Source: Clostridium_AM sp963780135 (GTDB taxonomy: Bacteria > Bacillota > Clostridia > Clostridiales > Clostridiaceae). Taken from it: a DNA stretch of 64,000 nt. Shown here one piece after another: positions 53,247-62,368 of this stretch. Made by a program: the position numbers and the translations under genes. How positions within the stretch are numbered: the first letter of the stretch is position 1; every line of letters begins with the position of its first letter. The stretch is taken from positions 434,001 to 498,000 of the forward strand of contig CAWAAR010000003.1 of assembly GCA_963780135.1 (NCBI GenBank). Reading direction: 5' to 3'. The notes below the pieces were generated by a model. The model searched no databases. It saw nothing but the letters and a program-made list of their open reading frames with translations, and was not told the DNA's origin.

Positions 53247-54366
53247 ATGGATTTAAAACAGGTAATAGAAAATAGTATGGAAGAAGTAATAGGGATAAGA
53301 AAAGAACTTAACAAAAATGCAGAATTGTCTTTTAAGGAATACAAAACTTGTAATATAATAAAATCTTTTTTGGAAAAATTGGATATAGACACAAAAATTT
53401 TATTTAAAACTGGAGTGGTAGGAGAATTAAATAAAGGTGATGAAGCGATTGCTATAAGAGCAGATATGGATGCTTTGCCTGTAAATGGAGTTTCACATGC
53501 TTGTGGGCACGATTATCATATGGCTTTAGCTTTGGGGTGTGCTTTGGTTTTAAAAAAGATAGGTTTTGAAAAATCTGTGAAGTTTATATTTCAACCTGGG
53601 GAAGAAGACACGGGAGGAGCAGCACCTATGATTAGTGAAGGAGTGCTTCAAAATCCAAATGTTAAATATATAATAGGATTCCATGTGTGGCCAGATTTAG
53701 AGGTTGGAAAGTTAGAAGTTACAGCAGGACCTTCCATGGCTTCAGTAGATGATTTTTTTATAACTTTTAATGGCAAGGGTGGGCATGCTGCTATGCCTCA
53801 TTTGTGTAATAACCCTATTTACCCTGCTTTAGATTTTATTCAAACAATGAATACTAAATTGCATTTGGAGAGTAATCCTTTAGAGCCTTTCGTACTCACA
53901 TTTTCTTCAATAAATTCAGGAAGTGCACCTAATGTAATTGCAGATGAAGCAAAAATTTCTGGTACTGTGAGGACTTTTAATGAAGAAGTTAGGGAAAATA
54001 TAAAAAGTAATATACAAAGCTTATCTAAACTTTGTAGTAAAAAGTATAATTGTGATGTAGCTATAGAATATGAAGATGGATATCCTCCTTTATTAAATGA
54101 TAAAAAACTTACAGATAGTTTTATAGAATCTTCTAAAAATATATTGGGAGAAGAAAATGTGCTTTCTCTAGAAAAAAGTTTTGCAGGAGAAGATTTTTCT
54201 TTTTGCAAAAAAGGTTCCATCTGTACATTTTAGACTAGGTATTTGCAATGGAAATAAGGGTAATAAAGCACTACATTCTAACAATTTTGATGCAGATGAT
54301 AAGTCTTTATATTATGGCATATATTCTATAGTGAATTTTATACTGTCTTTATCAAATGAAATTTGA
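53247..54366 (+). pseudogene. M20 family amidohydrolase, frameshifted near the 3' end
   Basis: The first frame encodes a normal amidohydrolase start, with RADMDALPV, the metal-binding SHACGHDYHMA, PGEEDTGGA and the dimerisation domain. It ends early at 54233 after 328 residues, just past AGEDFSF. The next frame carries the missing family sequence AKKVPSVHFRLGICN and a plausible C-terminus ending at 54366. The break falls in or beside the five T at 54200-54204; deleting one T or adding two would restore the frame. The enzyme would cleave N-acyl amino acids or similar substrates. The interruption could be real or a homopolymer sequencing error. Confidence 0.82.
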
Positions 54367-54672
54367 TTTAAGAGAGTGTTTTTTCTAAGAACATAGGGTA
54401 AGATAATGATTAGTAATAGAAAATATGTTCATTAAATTTTAAACTCAGCTGTTCAAAATGTTGTAGGTAATAATTTTAATTTTTAGAAGTGATAGTATTA
54501 AGAACGGTATGTATTTTTATGAGATAAGTAAATGCTATTTTAGTATAGGAGCTGATTGCTTAATGTAATCAGCTTTTTGGATATAATTGTTATAACCATA
54601 GGAATTATATGATATAATAAGTAACATTAAATAATGTAAAATTTAATTATAGGATTGAGGATGTGATAAGCT
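54367..54672. other. intergenic region between the amidohydrolase and the patatin-like gene
   Basis: No gene is visible in these 306 bp. The only clear feature is the terminator at 54550-54579; the last 80 bp likely hold the promoter of the patatin-like gene. Confidence 0.4.
54550..54579 (+). terminator. terminator-like hairpin upstream of the patatin-like gene
   Basis: AGCTGATT (54550-54557) and AATCAGCT (54567-54574) form an 8-bp stem followed by TTTT. It likely terminates transcription of the amidohydrolase region. Confidence 0.65.
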
Positions 54673-55524
54673 ATGGAAAAGGTAGGCTTAGTCCTTGAAG
54701 GCGGCGGAATGAGGGGCGTTTATACTTCAGGTATACTAGACTTTTTTATGGATAAAAAACTGTATTTTCCATATGTTATAGGAGTTTCTATGGGAGCTTG
54801 TAATGCAGCTTCTTATATTTCAAAACAAAGAGGAAGAAATAAAGTAATAAATATAAATTATGTTAATGACAGAAGATATTTAAGTTATAGAAGCTTAATA
54901 AGAAAAAAAGGATTATTTGGCATGGATTTTATTTTTGAAGAAATTCCTAATAATTTAGAAATTTTTGATTTTAATACCTTTGCTAGTGCTAAAGAGAAAT
55001 TTGTAATAGGAGCTACAGATTGCAACTCTGGGAAACCTGTATACTTTGAAAAAAATCAATGCAATGATAATGTATTGCAAGTTATAAGAGCATCAAGTAG
55101 TTTGCCTTTATTAAATCATATAGTTAATTATAGAGATTTTGAATTGTTAGATGGAGGCATATCAGATCCTATACCAATAAAAAAATCTATAAAAGATGGA
55201 AATTCGAAAAATGTAATAATTTTAACTAGAAATAGAGGATATGTGAAAAAACCTTTTAAATTAAAGCTGTTATTAAAAATTATGTATCCTAAATATGCAG
55301 GATTAATAAATGCTCTAATAAATCGTTATAAAATATATAATGAAACGATAGAATATATAGAGAAGCTTGAAAAAGAAGAAAAAGTTTTTGTAATTAGACC
55401 AAGTGAGATGTTGCAAGTAAGTAGGATAGAAAGAGACAAGAATAAACTAACGTACTTGTATGATCAAGGTTATAAAGAAGCAAATAAATCTTATGATAAA
55501 TTACAAAAATGGATATTAAAATAA
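54673..55524 (+). CDS. patatin-like phospholipase
   Basis: The 283-residue protein has the oxyanion-hole motif GGGMRG at 10-15, the nucleophile elbow GVSMG with S39, and the catalytic Asp in DGGISDPIP, so the Ser-Asp dyad is complete. It probably hydrolyses membrane phospholipid acyl chains in the cytoplasm. No signal peptide is visible. A weak GAGGATGTG site precedes the ATG. The large M16C peptidase gene follows after 24 bp. Confidence 0.88.
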   Translation: MEKVGLVLEGGGMRGVYTSGILDFFMDKKLYFPYVIGVSMGACNAASYISKQRGRNKVININYVNDRRYLSYRSLIRKKGLFGMDFIFEEIPNNLEIFDFNTFASAKEKFVIGATDCNSGKPVYFEKNQCNDNVLQVIRASSSLPLLNHIVNYRDFELLDGGISDPIPIKKSIKDGNSKNVIILTRNRGYVKKPFKLKLLLKIMYPKYAGLINALINRYKIYNETIEYIEKLEKEEKVFVIRPSEMLQVSRIERDKNKLTYLYDQGYKEANKSYDKLQKWILK

Positions 55525-55548
55525 GGCTGAAGGGAGAATAAAAAAGTT

Positions 55549-58476
55549 ATGGAATTAGAATTAGGAAAAAGTTATGAAGGCTTTAAGGTGTTAGAAAAGA
55601 AAGATATCAATGAAATTAATTCCACTGGTATTTTATTTGAACATGAAAAGAGTGGAGCTAGGTTATTTTATTTAAAAAATGAGGATGACAATAAAGTTTT
55701 TTCTATAAGCTTTAGAACTCCTCCAAAGGACAGTACAGGAGTTCCTCATATATTAGAACATTCTGTGCTATGTGGTTCAAGAAAGTTTCCTTTGAAGGAG
55801 CCTTTTGTAGAATTAATAAAAGGTTCAATGAATACTTTTTTAAATGCATTTACATTTCCAGATAAAACTATGTATCCAGTAGCTAGCAGAAATAATAAAG
55901 ATTTTTTAAATTTAATGGATGTATATCTTGATGCAGTTTTCTATCCTAATATATACAAATATCCTGAAATTATGATGCAGGAAGGATGGCATTATGAATT
56001 AGATAATAAAGATTCAGAAATTACATATAAAGGTGTTGTATACAATGAAATGAAAGGGGCCTTTTCATCACCAGAATCTATACTGTTTCGTAAAATTTCT
56101 GAGTCATTATTTCCTGATACACAATATGGAGTAGAATCCGGAGGAGATCCAGATTTTATACCTGATTTGACGCAAGCACAGTTTTTAGAATTTCATAAAA
56201 AATATTATCATCCATCTAATAGTTATATATATTTGTATGGAGATATGGATATTATAGAAAAATTAAAGTTTTTAAATGAGGAATATCTTAAAGATTTTAG
56301 TAAAATAGAAGTAGATTCTAAATTGATACCTCAAAAATCCTTTGATAAGGTTTGTGAAAAAATCATAAAATATCCTATATCAAGTAATGAAAAGGAAGAA
56401 GATAAGACTTTTTTAAGTATGAACTTTGCCGTTGGAGAAGCTACTGATCCTGAAATATATCTTGCTTTTGATATTTTAGAGCATTTACTATTAGAAACAC
56501 CTTCATCACCACTAAAAAAAGCTTTAGTGGATGCTAAAATAGGAAAAGATGTTTTTGGGGCTTTTGAAGGTGGAATTCTTCAACCTATGCTTAGTATAGT
56601 TGTTAAAAATTCTAATGAACATGAAAAAGAAAAGTTTATAAATATAGTCCACGATACTTTAAATAAGCTTGTAAAAGACGGCATAGATAAGAAACTTATA
56701 GAAGCTTCTATAAATATAAGAGAATTTCAATTAAGAGAAGCTGATTATCAAGGATATCCTAAAGGTCTTATATACAGCATGAAATCTATGGATAGTTGGT
56801 TGTATAATGAAGAACCTTGGATTCACTTAGCTTATGAGAATACATTGAAAAAGATAAAGACTGCTTTGAATAGTAGATATTTTGAAGATATTATCGAAAA
56901 GTATATATTGAAAAACAATCATAGTGCTATTTTAATTGTAAAACCCTCTAAAGGGCTTGCTGAAGAGAAAGAAGCAGAACTTAAGAGTAAGCTAAAGAAA
57001 TATAAAGAAGGTCTTTCAGATGGCCAGTTAGAAACACTTATTAAGGAGACCAATGCATTAAAAGAAAGACAGGTGACTGAAGATTCTCCGGAAAATTTAA
57101 AGAAAATACCTTTGCTTTCAATAAAAGATATTGATTTGAAAGCTAAAAAGATTACGTTTATAGAAAAGGAAGAGCAGGGAATTAAAGTACTGCATCATCC
57201 TGAATTTACTAATGGTATTGCATATATAAATATGTATTTTAGTACAGAAGGTATAAGAAAAGAATTAATACCTTATATATCAATATTAAGCAGTGTAATA
57301 GGCAAAATAAGTACTGAAAAATACAATTATGAAGATTTGGCAAAAGAAATTAATATCTATACTGGAGGCATAAGATATTCTTCAGAAGCTTATGCTGAGA
57401 AAGGTGATTGGCAAAAGTTTTATCCTAAATTTGTTATAAAGTCAAAAGCACTTGGAAATAACGTTACAAAATTATTGAATTTATTAGGAGAAATAATTTC
57501 CAATACTAAATATGACGATTATAAACGTATAAAAGAAATAATACAAGAAACCAAATCACGTTTGGAAATGATAATTTTTGAAAAAGGCCATGTTATATCA
57601 GCTAGTCATTTATTTTCATATTTTTCACCTATAGGTAAATATGATGATATGATAGGCGGATTAGAGTTTTACAAGTTTATAGAAGACATAGAGAAAAATT
57701 TTGAAGATAAAGCTGAAGAAATTAGAAATAATTTAGAGGAAACTGCTAAAGTTATTTTTAATAAGAATAATTTAATGATAAGTGTTACCTCTGAAGATAA
57801 TGATTATGAATCTTTTAAACAAAATATTCCAGTAATATTTAATAAGTTAGAAACAAATAGAGTTGTAAAAGAAGAATATAAGTTTGATTTCTCACCTAAG
57901 AATGAGGGCTTAATGACTTCAGGCAAAGTTCAATATGTGGCTAAAGCTTATAACTTTATTAAAATGGGATACTCTTATACAGGAGGACTATTGGTTTTAA
58001 AGACTATAGCCAATTATGATTACTTATGGAATAAGGTACGTGTACAGGGCGGAGCTTATGGAAGTTTTGCAGTATTCCAAAAGAACGGGAATATGTTCTT
58101 TACTTCTTATAGGGATCCAAATTTGCAGGAAACTTTAAATGTCTATAATGAAGCGGGAGATTTTTTCAAAAACTTTAATGCTGACGATAGACAAATGACA
58201 AAATATATTATAGGTACAATATCAGATTTAGATTTCCCATTAACTCCTTCTATGAAGGGTGAACGTGCAGCTGAAAATTATATTAAACATATAAGCTATG
58301 ATGACATACAAAAAGAAAGAGAAGAAGTTTTAAATGTAAAAATAGACAATATAAAAGGGTTTGGAAGTTTAATATCTGAAGCAATGCAGAAAAATTACTT
58401 GTGTGTAATAGGAAATGAAGAAAAAATAAAACAAAACAAATCTGTATTTGGCAGCATTATAGATTTATTTGAATAG
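55549..58476 (+). CDS. M16C (presequence protease-like) zinc metallopeptidase
   Basis: The 975-residue protein fits the M16C family: inverted zinc motif HILEH at 67-71 with VLCGSRKFP after it, YNEMKGAFSSPES, and the C-terminal half with RVQGGAYGSF. It has four M16-type domains and forms a closed chamber that degrades short peptides. Bacterial members of this type are cytoplasmic. A short start-site gap (24 bp after the patatin gene) suggests cotranscription. The first half carries the active site and the second the structural domains. Confidence 0.93.
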   Translation: MELELGKSYEGFKVLEKKDINEINSTGILFEHEKSGARLFYLKNEDDNKVFSISFRTPPKDSTGVPHILEHSVLCGSRKFPLKEPFVELIKGSMNTFLNAFTFPDKTMYPVASRNNKDFLNLMDVYLDAVFYPNIYKYPEIMMQEGWHYELDNKDSEITYKGVVYNEMKGAFSSPESILFRKISESLFPDTQYGVESGGDPDFIPDLTQAQFLEFHKKYYHPSNSYIYLYGDMDIIEKLKFLNEEYLKDFSKIEVDSKLIPQKSFDKVCEKIIKYPISSNEKEEDKTFLSMNFAVGEATDPEIYLAFDILEHLLLETPSSPLKKALVDAKIGKDVFGAFEGGILQPMLSIVVKNSNEHEKEKFINIVHDTLNKLVKDGIDKKLIEASINIREFQLREADYQGYPKGLIYSMKSMDSWLYNEEPWIHLAYENTLKKIKTALNSRYFEDIIEKYILKNNHSAILIVKPSKGLAEEKEAELKSKLKKYKEGLSDGQLETLIKETNALKERQVTEDSPENLKKIPLLSIKDIDLKAKKITFIEKEEQGIKVLHHPEFTNGIAYINMYFSTEGIRKELIPYISILSSVIGKISTEKYNYEDLAKEINIYTGGIRYSSEAYAEKGDWQKFYPKFVIKSKALGNNVTKLLNLLGEIISNTKYDDYKRIKEIIQETKSRLEMIIFEKGHVISASHLFSYFSPIGKYDDMIGGLEFYKFIEDIEKNFEDKAEEIRNNLEETAKVIFNKNNLMISVTSEDNDYESFKQNIPVIFNKLETNRVVKEEYKFDFSPKNEGLMTSGKVQYVAKAYNFIKMGYSYTGGLLVLKTIANYDYLWNKVRVQGGAYGSFAVFQKNGNMFFTSYRDPNLQETLNVYNEAGDFFKNFNADDRQMTKYIIGTISDLDFPLTPSMKGERAAENYIKHISYDDIQKEREEVLNVKIDNIKGFGSLISEAMQKNYLCVIGNEEKIKQNKSVFGSIIDLFE

Positions 58477-58498
58477 TTAGTATTGTAATTATATGAAA

Positions 58499-58540
58499 GA
58501 CTATCAGTACTAAATATGGTACTGATAGTCTCTTTATTTT
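58499..58540 (+). terminator. rho-independent terminator after the M16C peptidase
   Basis: GACTATCAGTAC (58499-58510) pairs perfectly with GTACTGATAGTC (58519-58530), followed by TCTTTATTTTT. Confidence 0.85.
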
Positions 58541-58634
58541 TAGTACAGAGCTATATGAAATAGCAATTAATCAAGAATAAATTAATCTTTAAAAACATAT
58601 TGAGGTCTGTGGAAAAATGTAGTATATTAAAATG

Positions 58635-58648
58635 TGAAAGCGGTAACA
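58635..58648 (+). promoter_or_regulatory. cre/LacI-type operator upstream of the LacI-family regulator gene
   Basis: TGAAAGCGGTAACA matches the CcpA cre consensus TGWAANCGNTNWCA at every position. It lies 65 bp upstream of the regulator start, as expected for autoregulation or for catabolite control by CcpA. Confidence 0.7.
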
Positions 58649-58712
58649 TATTTTATTTAAAATACAATATTTTATAGTAGTATCAACCTACTAGAAATGA
58701 GGAGAAGTTAAA

Positions 58713-59747
58713 GTGCCAGCAACAATAAAGGATATTGCACAAAAATCAAAGGTTTCTTTAGCAACAGTGTCAAGGGTTTTAAATAGTTCGGGGTATGTTA
58801 AAGAAGAAACAAAAAAGAAGGTTCTAAGTGCAATAAAGGAGTTAAATTATACTCCTAGTGCAATAGCAAGGAGTTTGTCTAAAAATAAGACAAATACCAT
58901 AGGGGTTGTAATACCTGAAATAAACAATCAATTTTATGGTGAAGTGATAAAAGGTATTAGTGAAGTTGCAGATGAATATGACTTAAATATAATACTTTGT
59001 AATACTGATGAGAACATAGAAAAAGAATTGAAAGCACTAAAATTGCTTAAAGAACAAAGAATTCAAGGCATAATAATTGCGCCAACCTCTGTTGAAGATG
59101 AACTGAATAGTGAATATTTAATGGCTATTGAGCAATTAGGAATTCCCGTAGTTTTGGTAGATGGACATGTAAAATATTCTGATTTCAGCGGAGCATTTGT
59201 GGATAATATTAAAGGTGCTTATGAATCTACAGATACTTTAATTAAGGCTGGACATAAAAAAGTTGCAATAATTACAGGTCGTATGAACTCTGATGCGGCA
59301 AAAAATAGATTTATGGGGTATAAAAAGGCTTTAGCTATAAATAATATACCTTTTAATGAAAAATATGTGTTTTTAGGTGACTATGGCGAAAAATCAGCTT
59401 ATAAATTCACAAAACAAATGATAGAAATGGAAGACAGACCAACAGCAGTATTTGTCAGTAGTAATAAAATGACAGTTGGATGTGTTAAGGCACTTGTTGA
59501 AGGTCAATTAAGAATACCAGAAGACATGGCTATAATTGGATTTGATAGAATTGACATATTGAATTCACTTGGAATGAATATTAGCTTTGTTGATGGACCA
59601 ACAATAGAATTAGGCACAATAGCAATGGAAATTCTTATGGAAAACATAAAAAACAAACAGTATGTTGAAACAAAAAAAATTACCCTTGCACCTAAACTAA
59701 TTTTAAGAGGTTCAGAAAGATTTATAGAAAAATTAAGTAAAGCTTGA
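58713..59747 (+). CDS. LacI-family transcriptional regulator
   Basis: The 344-residue protein has an N-terminal LacI HTH (TIKDIAQKSKVSLATVSRVLN, about residues 3-25) with hinge YTPSAIARSLSKNKT. A periplasmic-binding-like sensor domain follows. It starts at a GTG preceded by GAGGAGAAG. Neighbouring genes encode purine nucleoside phosphorylase and a nucleoside importer, suggesting a nucleoside- or ribose-related effector. Cre-like operators lie before this gene and before punA. It is similar to CcpA in the HTH, but identity as CcpA is not supported over a local regulator. Confidence 0.85.
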   Translation: MPATIKDIAQKSKVSLATVSRVLNSSGYVKEETKKKVLSAIKELNYTPSAIARSLSKNKTNTIGVVIPEINNQFYGEVIKGISEVADEYDLNIILCNTDENIEKELKALKLLKEQRIQGIIIAPTSVEDELNSEYLMAIEQLGIPVVLVDGHVKYSDFSGAFVDNIKGAYESTDTLIKAGHKKVAIITGRMNSDAAKNRFMGYKKALAINNIPFNEKYVFLGDYGEKSAYKFTKQMIEMEDRPTAVFVSSNKMTVGCVKALVEGQLRIPEDMAIIGFDRIDILNSLGMNISFVDGPTIELGTIAMEILMENIKNKQYVETKKITLAPKLILRGSERFIEKLSKA

Positions 59748-59818
59748 TTTAGTTAGATAATGGAGAAAATGTAGATTTGGTGAATTTATAAGGAAAAGCA
59801 TTAAAAAATATTTTTGTA

Positions 59819-59832
59819 TGAAACCGCTTACA
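59819..59832 (-). promoter_or_regulatory. cre/LacI-type operator upstream of punA
   Basis: On the minus strand this reads TGTAAGCGGTTTCA, a full match to TGWAANCGNTNWCA. It lies about 110 bp before the punA start. With the site at 58635 it forms a pair flanking the LacI-type gene. Confidence 0.7.
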
Positions 59833-59943
59833 TTAAGTCGAAAAATGGAAATCTATATTTTTAGTATGTAAAGCAAGAAGCATAAAAGCTTTTTTATCAA
59901 TTTTAAAATTAAGGATAAACTATACAAAATGAGGAGGAATAAT

Positions 59944-60762
59944 ATGAATTTTGAAGAAAATATAAACAAGGCATCAAAGTATATATTGGAAAAAACCAAG
60001 TATAAACCAGAAATAGGACTTATTTTAGGATCAGGTCTGGGTGCTTTAGCAGATGAAATAGAAAATGCAGAGTTTTATCAGTACAGTGAAATCCCACACT
60101 TTCCTATTTCTACTGTTCAAGGACATGCTGGTCGTTTAGTTATAGGAGAATTAAAAGGAAAAACAGTTGTAGCAATGCAAGGGAGATTTCATTACTATGA
60201 GGGATATACTATGCAAGAAGTTACATTTCCTATTCGTGTTATGAAATTGTTAGGAATTAAAACTTTAATAGTTACGAATGCGGCAGGAGCTGTAAACGAA
60301 AATTATAAACCAGGAGATTTAATGCTTATAAAAGACCATATTAATTTGTCTGGTAATAATCCTTTAATAGGAAAAAATTTAGAAGATTTTGGACCTCGCT
60401 TCCCTGATATGTCAGATCCATATAACAAAATATTAGGTAAAAAAGTTAAAGATGTAGCTAAAAAGTTAAGTGTACCACTTCAAGAAGGTGTATACACATG
60501 CATGAGTGGACCAACTTATGAAACACCAGCTGAAATCAAAATGGTACGTATTTTAGGTAGTGATGCTGTTGGAATGTCCACAGTTCCTGAGGTAATTGTG
60601 GCTAATCATAGTGGAGTTAAGGTTATAGGAGTTTCTTGTATTACAAATATGGCAGCAGGCATATTGGAACAACCACTAAATCATAAAGAAGTAATGGAAA
60701 CGTCAGAGATAGCAAGAGAAAAGTTTGTAAAACTTATGAAGGGCATTATAGAAACAATTTAA
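59944..60762 (+). CDS. punA: purine-nucleoside phosphorylase
   Basis: The 272-residue protein is the trimeric-type inosine/guanosine phosphorylase: LILGSGLGALADEIE near the N-terminus, then STVQGHAGRLV, MQGRFHYYEG, NAAGAVN and the GPTYETPAEI block. It releases purine base and ribose-1-phosphate. The ATG at 59944 follows GAGGAGG at about 7 bp; an ATG at 59929 would include this ribosome site. The nucleoside importer genes follow, forming an uptake and salvage unit. Confidence 0.94.
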   Translation: MNFEENINKASKYILEKTKYKPEIGLILGSGLGALADEIENAEFYQYSEIPHFPISTVQGHAGRLVIGELKGKTVVAMQGRFHYYEGYTMQEVTFPIRVMKLLGIKTLIVTNAAGAVNENYKPGDLMLIKDHINLSGNNPLIGKNLEDFGPRFPDMSDPYNKILGKKVKDVAKKLSVPLQEGVYTCMSGPTYETPAEIKMVRILGSDAVGMSTVPEVIVANHSGVKVIGVSCITNMAAGILEQPLNHKEVMETSEIAREKFVKLMKGIIETI

Positions 60763-60776
60763 AAATCTTTTATTTG

Positions 60777-60829
60777 AAGGGAGGGTACTGGTTACAAATT
60801 ACTAGGTTTCAGTAACCAGAAAAAGTATG
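60777..60829 (+). promoter_or_regulatory. Shine-Dalgarno separated from its start codon by a hairpin
   Basis: AAGGGAGGG (60777-60785) is about 41 bp before the ATG at 60827. Between them lies a perfect 8-bp stem CTGGTTAC (60788-60795) / GTAACCAG (60812-60819). With the stem folded, the distance is 2 + 7 = 9 nt, ideal spacing. No other ribosome site precedes the ATG, and an in-frame TAG at 60803 rules out a longer product. Confidence 0.65.
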
Positions 60830-62368
60830 GGAAAAGTAATAGAAATGGTTGGTATAACCAAGGTTTTTCCAGGAACTATAGCTAATGATAATGTAAATTT
60901 TGAATTGCTGAATGGAGAAACCCACGTTTTGCTAGGAGAAAATGGGGCAGGAAAAACTACACTTATGAATATACTGTATGGATTGTATCAGCCAGAAAAA
61001 GGTGAGATACTTGTAAATGGCAAAGAAACAAAGATTACTACTCCTAATGATGCAATAAAACTTGGAATAGGAATGGTACATCAGCATTTTATGTTAGTTA
61101 GCAATTTTACAGTAGCTGAAAATATTGTTTTAGGAATAGAACCTAAAAAAGGTTTGAAAATTGATATAGCTAAGGCCTGTAAAAATGTTAAAGAAATTGC
61201 AGATAAATATGGTTTTAACATAGATCCAAAGTCAGTTATAGAGGATATATCTGTAGGTCAACAGCAGAAGGTTGAAATATTAAAAGCTCTGTATAGAGGA
61301 GCGGATGTTCTAATACTAGATGAACCGACAGCGGTACTGACTCCACAGGAAATAGATGAATTGGGTGTTATTATAAATAACCTCAAAGCAGAAGGAAAAT
61401 CAGTAATACTAATAACCCACAAATTAAAAGAAGTTATGAAGATGAGTGATAGAGTAACTATAATAAGAAGAGGAAAGGTTACAGGAATAGTTAACACTAA
61501 GGAAACTAGTATAGACCAGTTAGCAGAACTTATGGTAGGTAGAAAAGTAAATTTAGTTGTTAAAAAGACAGAAGCAAAAGTTGGAGAAGAAATTTTAAAA
61601 ATAGAAAATATTAAAGCAAAAGATCACAGGGGAATAATAGCAGTAAAAGATGTAAGTTTAGAAGTTAAAGCAGGAGAGATAGTAGGAATTGCAGGAGTAG
61701 ATGGAAATGGTCAAACTGAACTTATAGAAGTTCTAACAGGACTTAGAAAACCAGAGTCAGGAAAGATAACTTTAAAGGGAATAGACATATGTGGCAAATC
61801 ACCAAGAAAAATTGCAGATTCTGGTGTAGGACACATTCCAGAAGATAGACATAAAAGAGGGTTGATATTAAAATATTCTTTATTTGAGAATTCAGTATTA
61901 GGTACTTATCATAGAAAACCTTTCAGCAAAGGTATAGTTATGAACTATAGTGAAATACGTAAGTACTGCAAAAATCTTATAGAAGAATTTGATGTAAGAA
62001 CTCCTAATGAAGAGGTTTCAGCGGCATCTTTATCAGGAGGAAATCAGCAGAAACTTATAGCGGCAAGAGAAATAGCTAAAGATCCAGAGCTTTTAATTGC
62101 ATCTCAACCTACAAGAGGTATAGATGTAGGTGCTATAGAATATATACACAAAAGACTAGTACAGGAAAGAGATAAAGGAAAAGCTGTACTTTTAGTGTCT
62201 CTGGAGCTAGATGAAATATTAGCTTTATCTGACAGAATAGCTGTAATGTATGATGGACAGGTAGTTGATGTACTAGACAGAAAAGATGCAGATGAGAAAA
62301 AATTAGGGGTACTTATGGCTGGAGGAACTTTAGATAAGGAAAAAGAGGTGAAGAATGTTGAGCAATAA
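60827..62368 (+). CDS. nucleoside ABC importer, ATP-binding protein (NupA/YufO type)
   Basis: The 513-residue ATPase has two ABC domains. The first carries Walker A GENGAGKT, signature SVGQQQKVEIL and Walker B LILDEPTAVLT. The second carries the degenerate GVDGNGQTE and SLSGGNQQKLI with LLIASQPTRGID. This tandem layout is typical of BmpA-linked nucleoside importers. The two permeases follow, overlapping. No BmpA-like receptor gene lies upstream; it may be elsewhere or beyond the window. The only ribosome site is set off by a hairpin. Confidence 0.9.
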   Translation: MGKVIEMVGITKVFPGTIANDNVNFELLNGETHVLLGENGAGKTTLMNILYGLYQPEKGEILVNGKETKITTPNDAIKLGIGMVHQHFMLVSNFTVAENIVLGIEPKKGLKIDIAKACKNVKEIADKYGFNIDPKSVIEDISVGQQQKVEILKALYRGADVLILDEPTAVLTPQEIDELGVIINNLKAEGKSVILITHKLKEVMKMSDRVTIIRRGKVTGIVNTKETSIDQLAELMVGRKVNLVVKKTEAKVGEEILKIENIKAKDHRGIIAVKDVSLEVKAGEIVGIAGVDGNGQTELIEVLTGLRKPESGKITLKGIDICGKSPRKIADSGVGHIPEDRHKRGLILKYSLFENSVLGTYHRKPFSKGIVMNYSEIRKYCKNLIEEFDVRTPNEEVSAASLSGGNQQKLIAAREIAKDPELLIASQPTRGIDVGAIEYIHKRLVQERDKGKAVLLVSLELDEILALSDRIAVMYDGQVVDVLDRKDADEKKLGVLMAGGTLDKEKEVKNVEQ

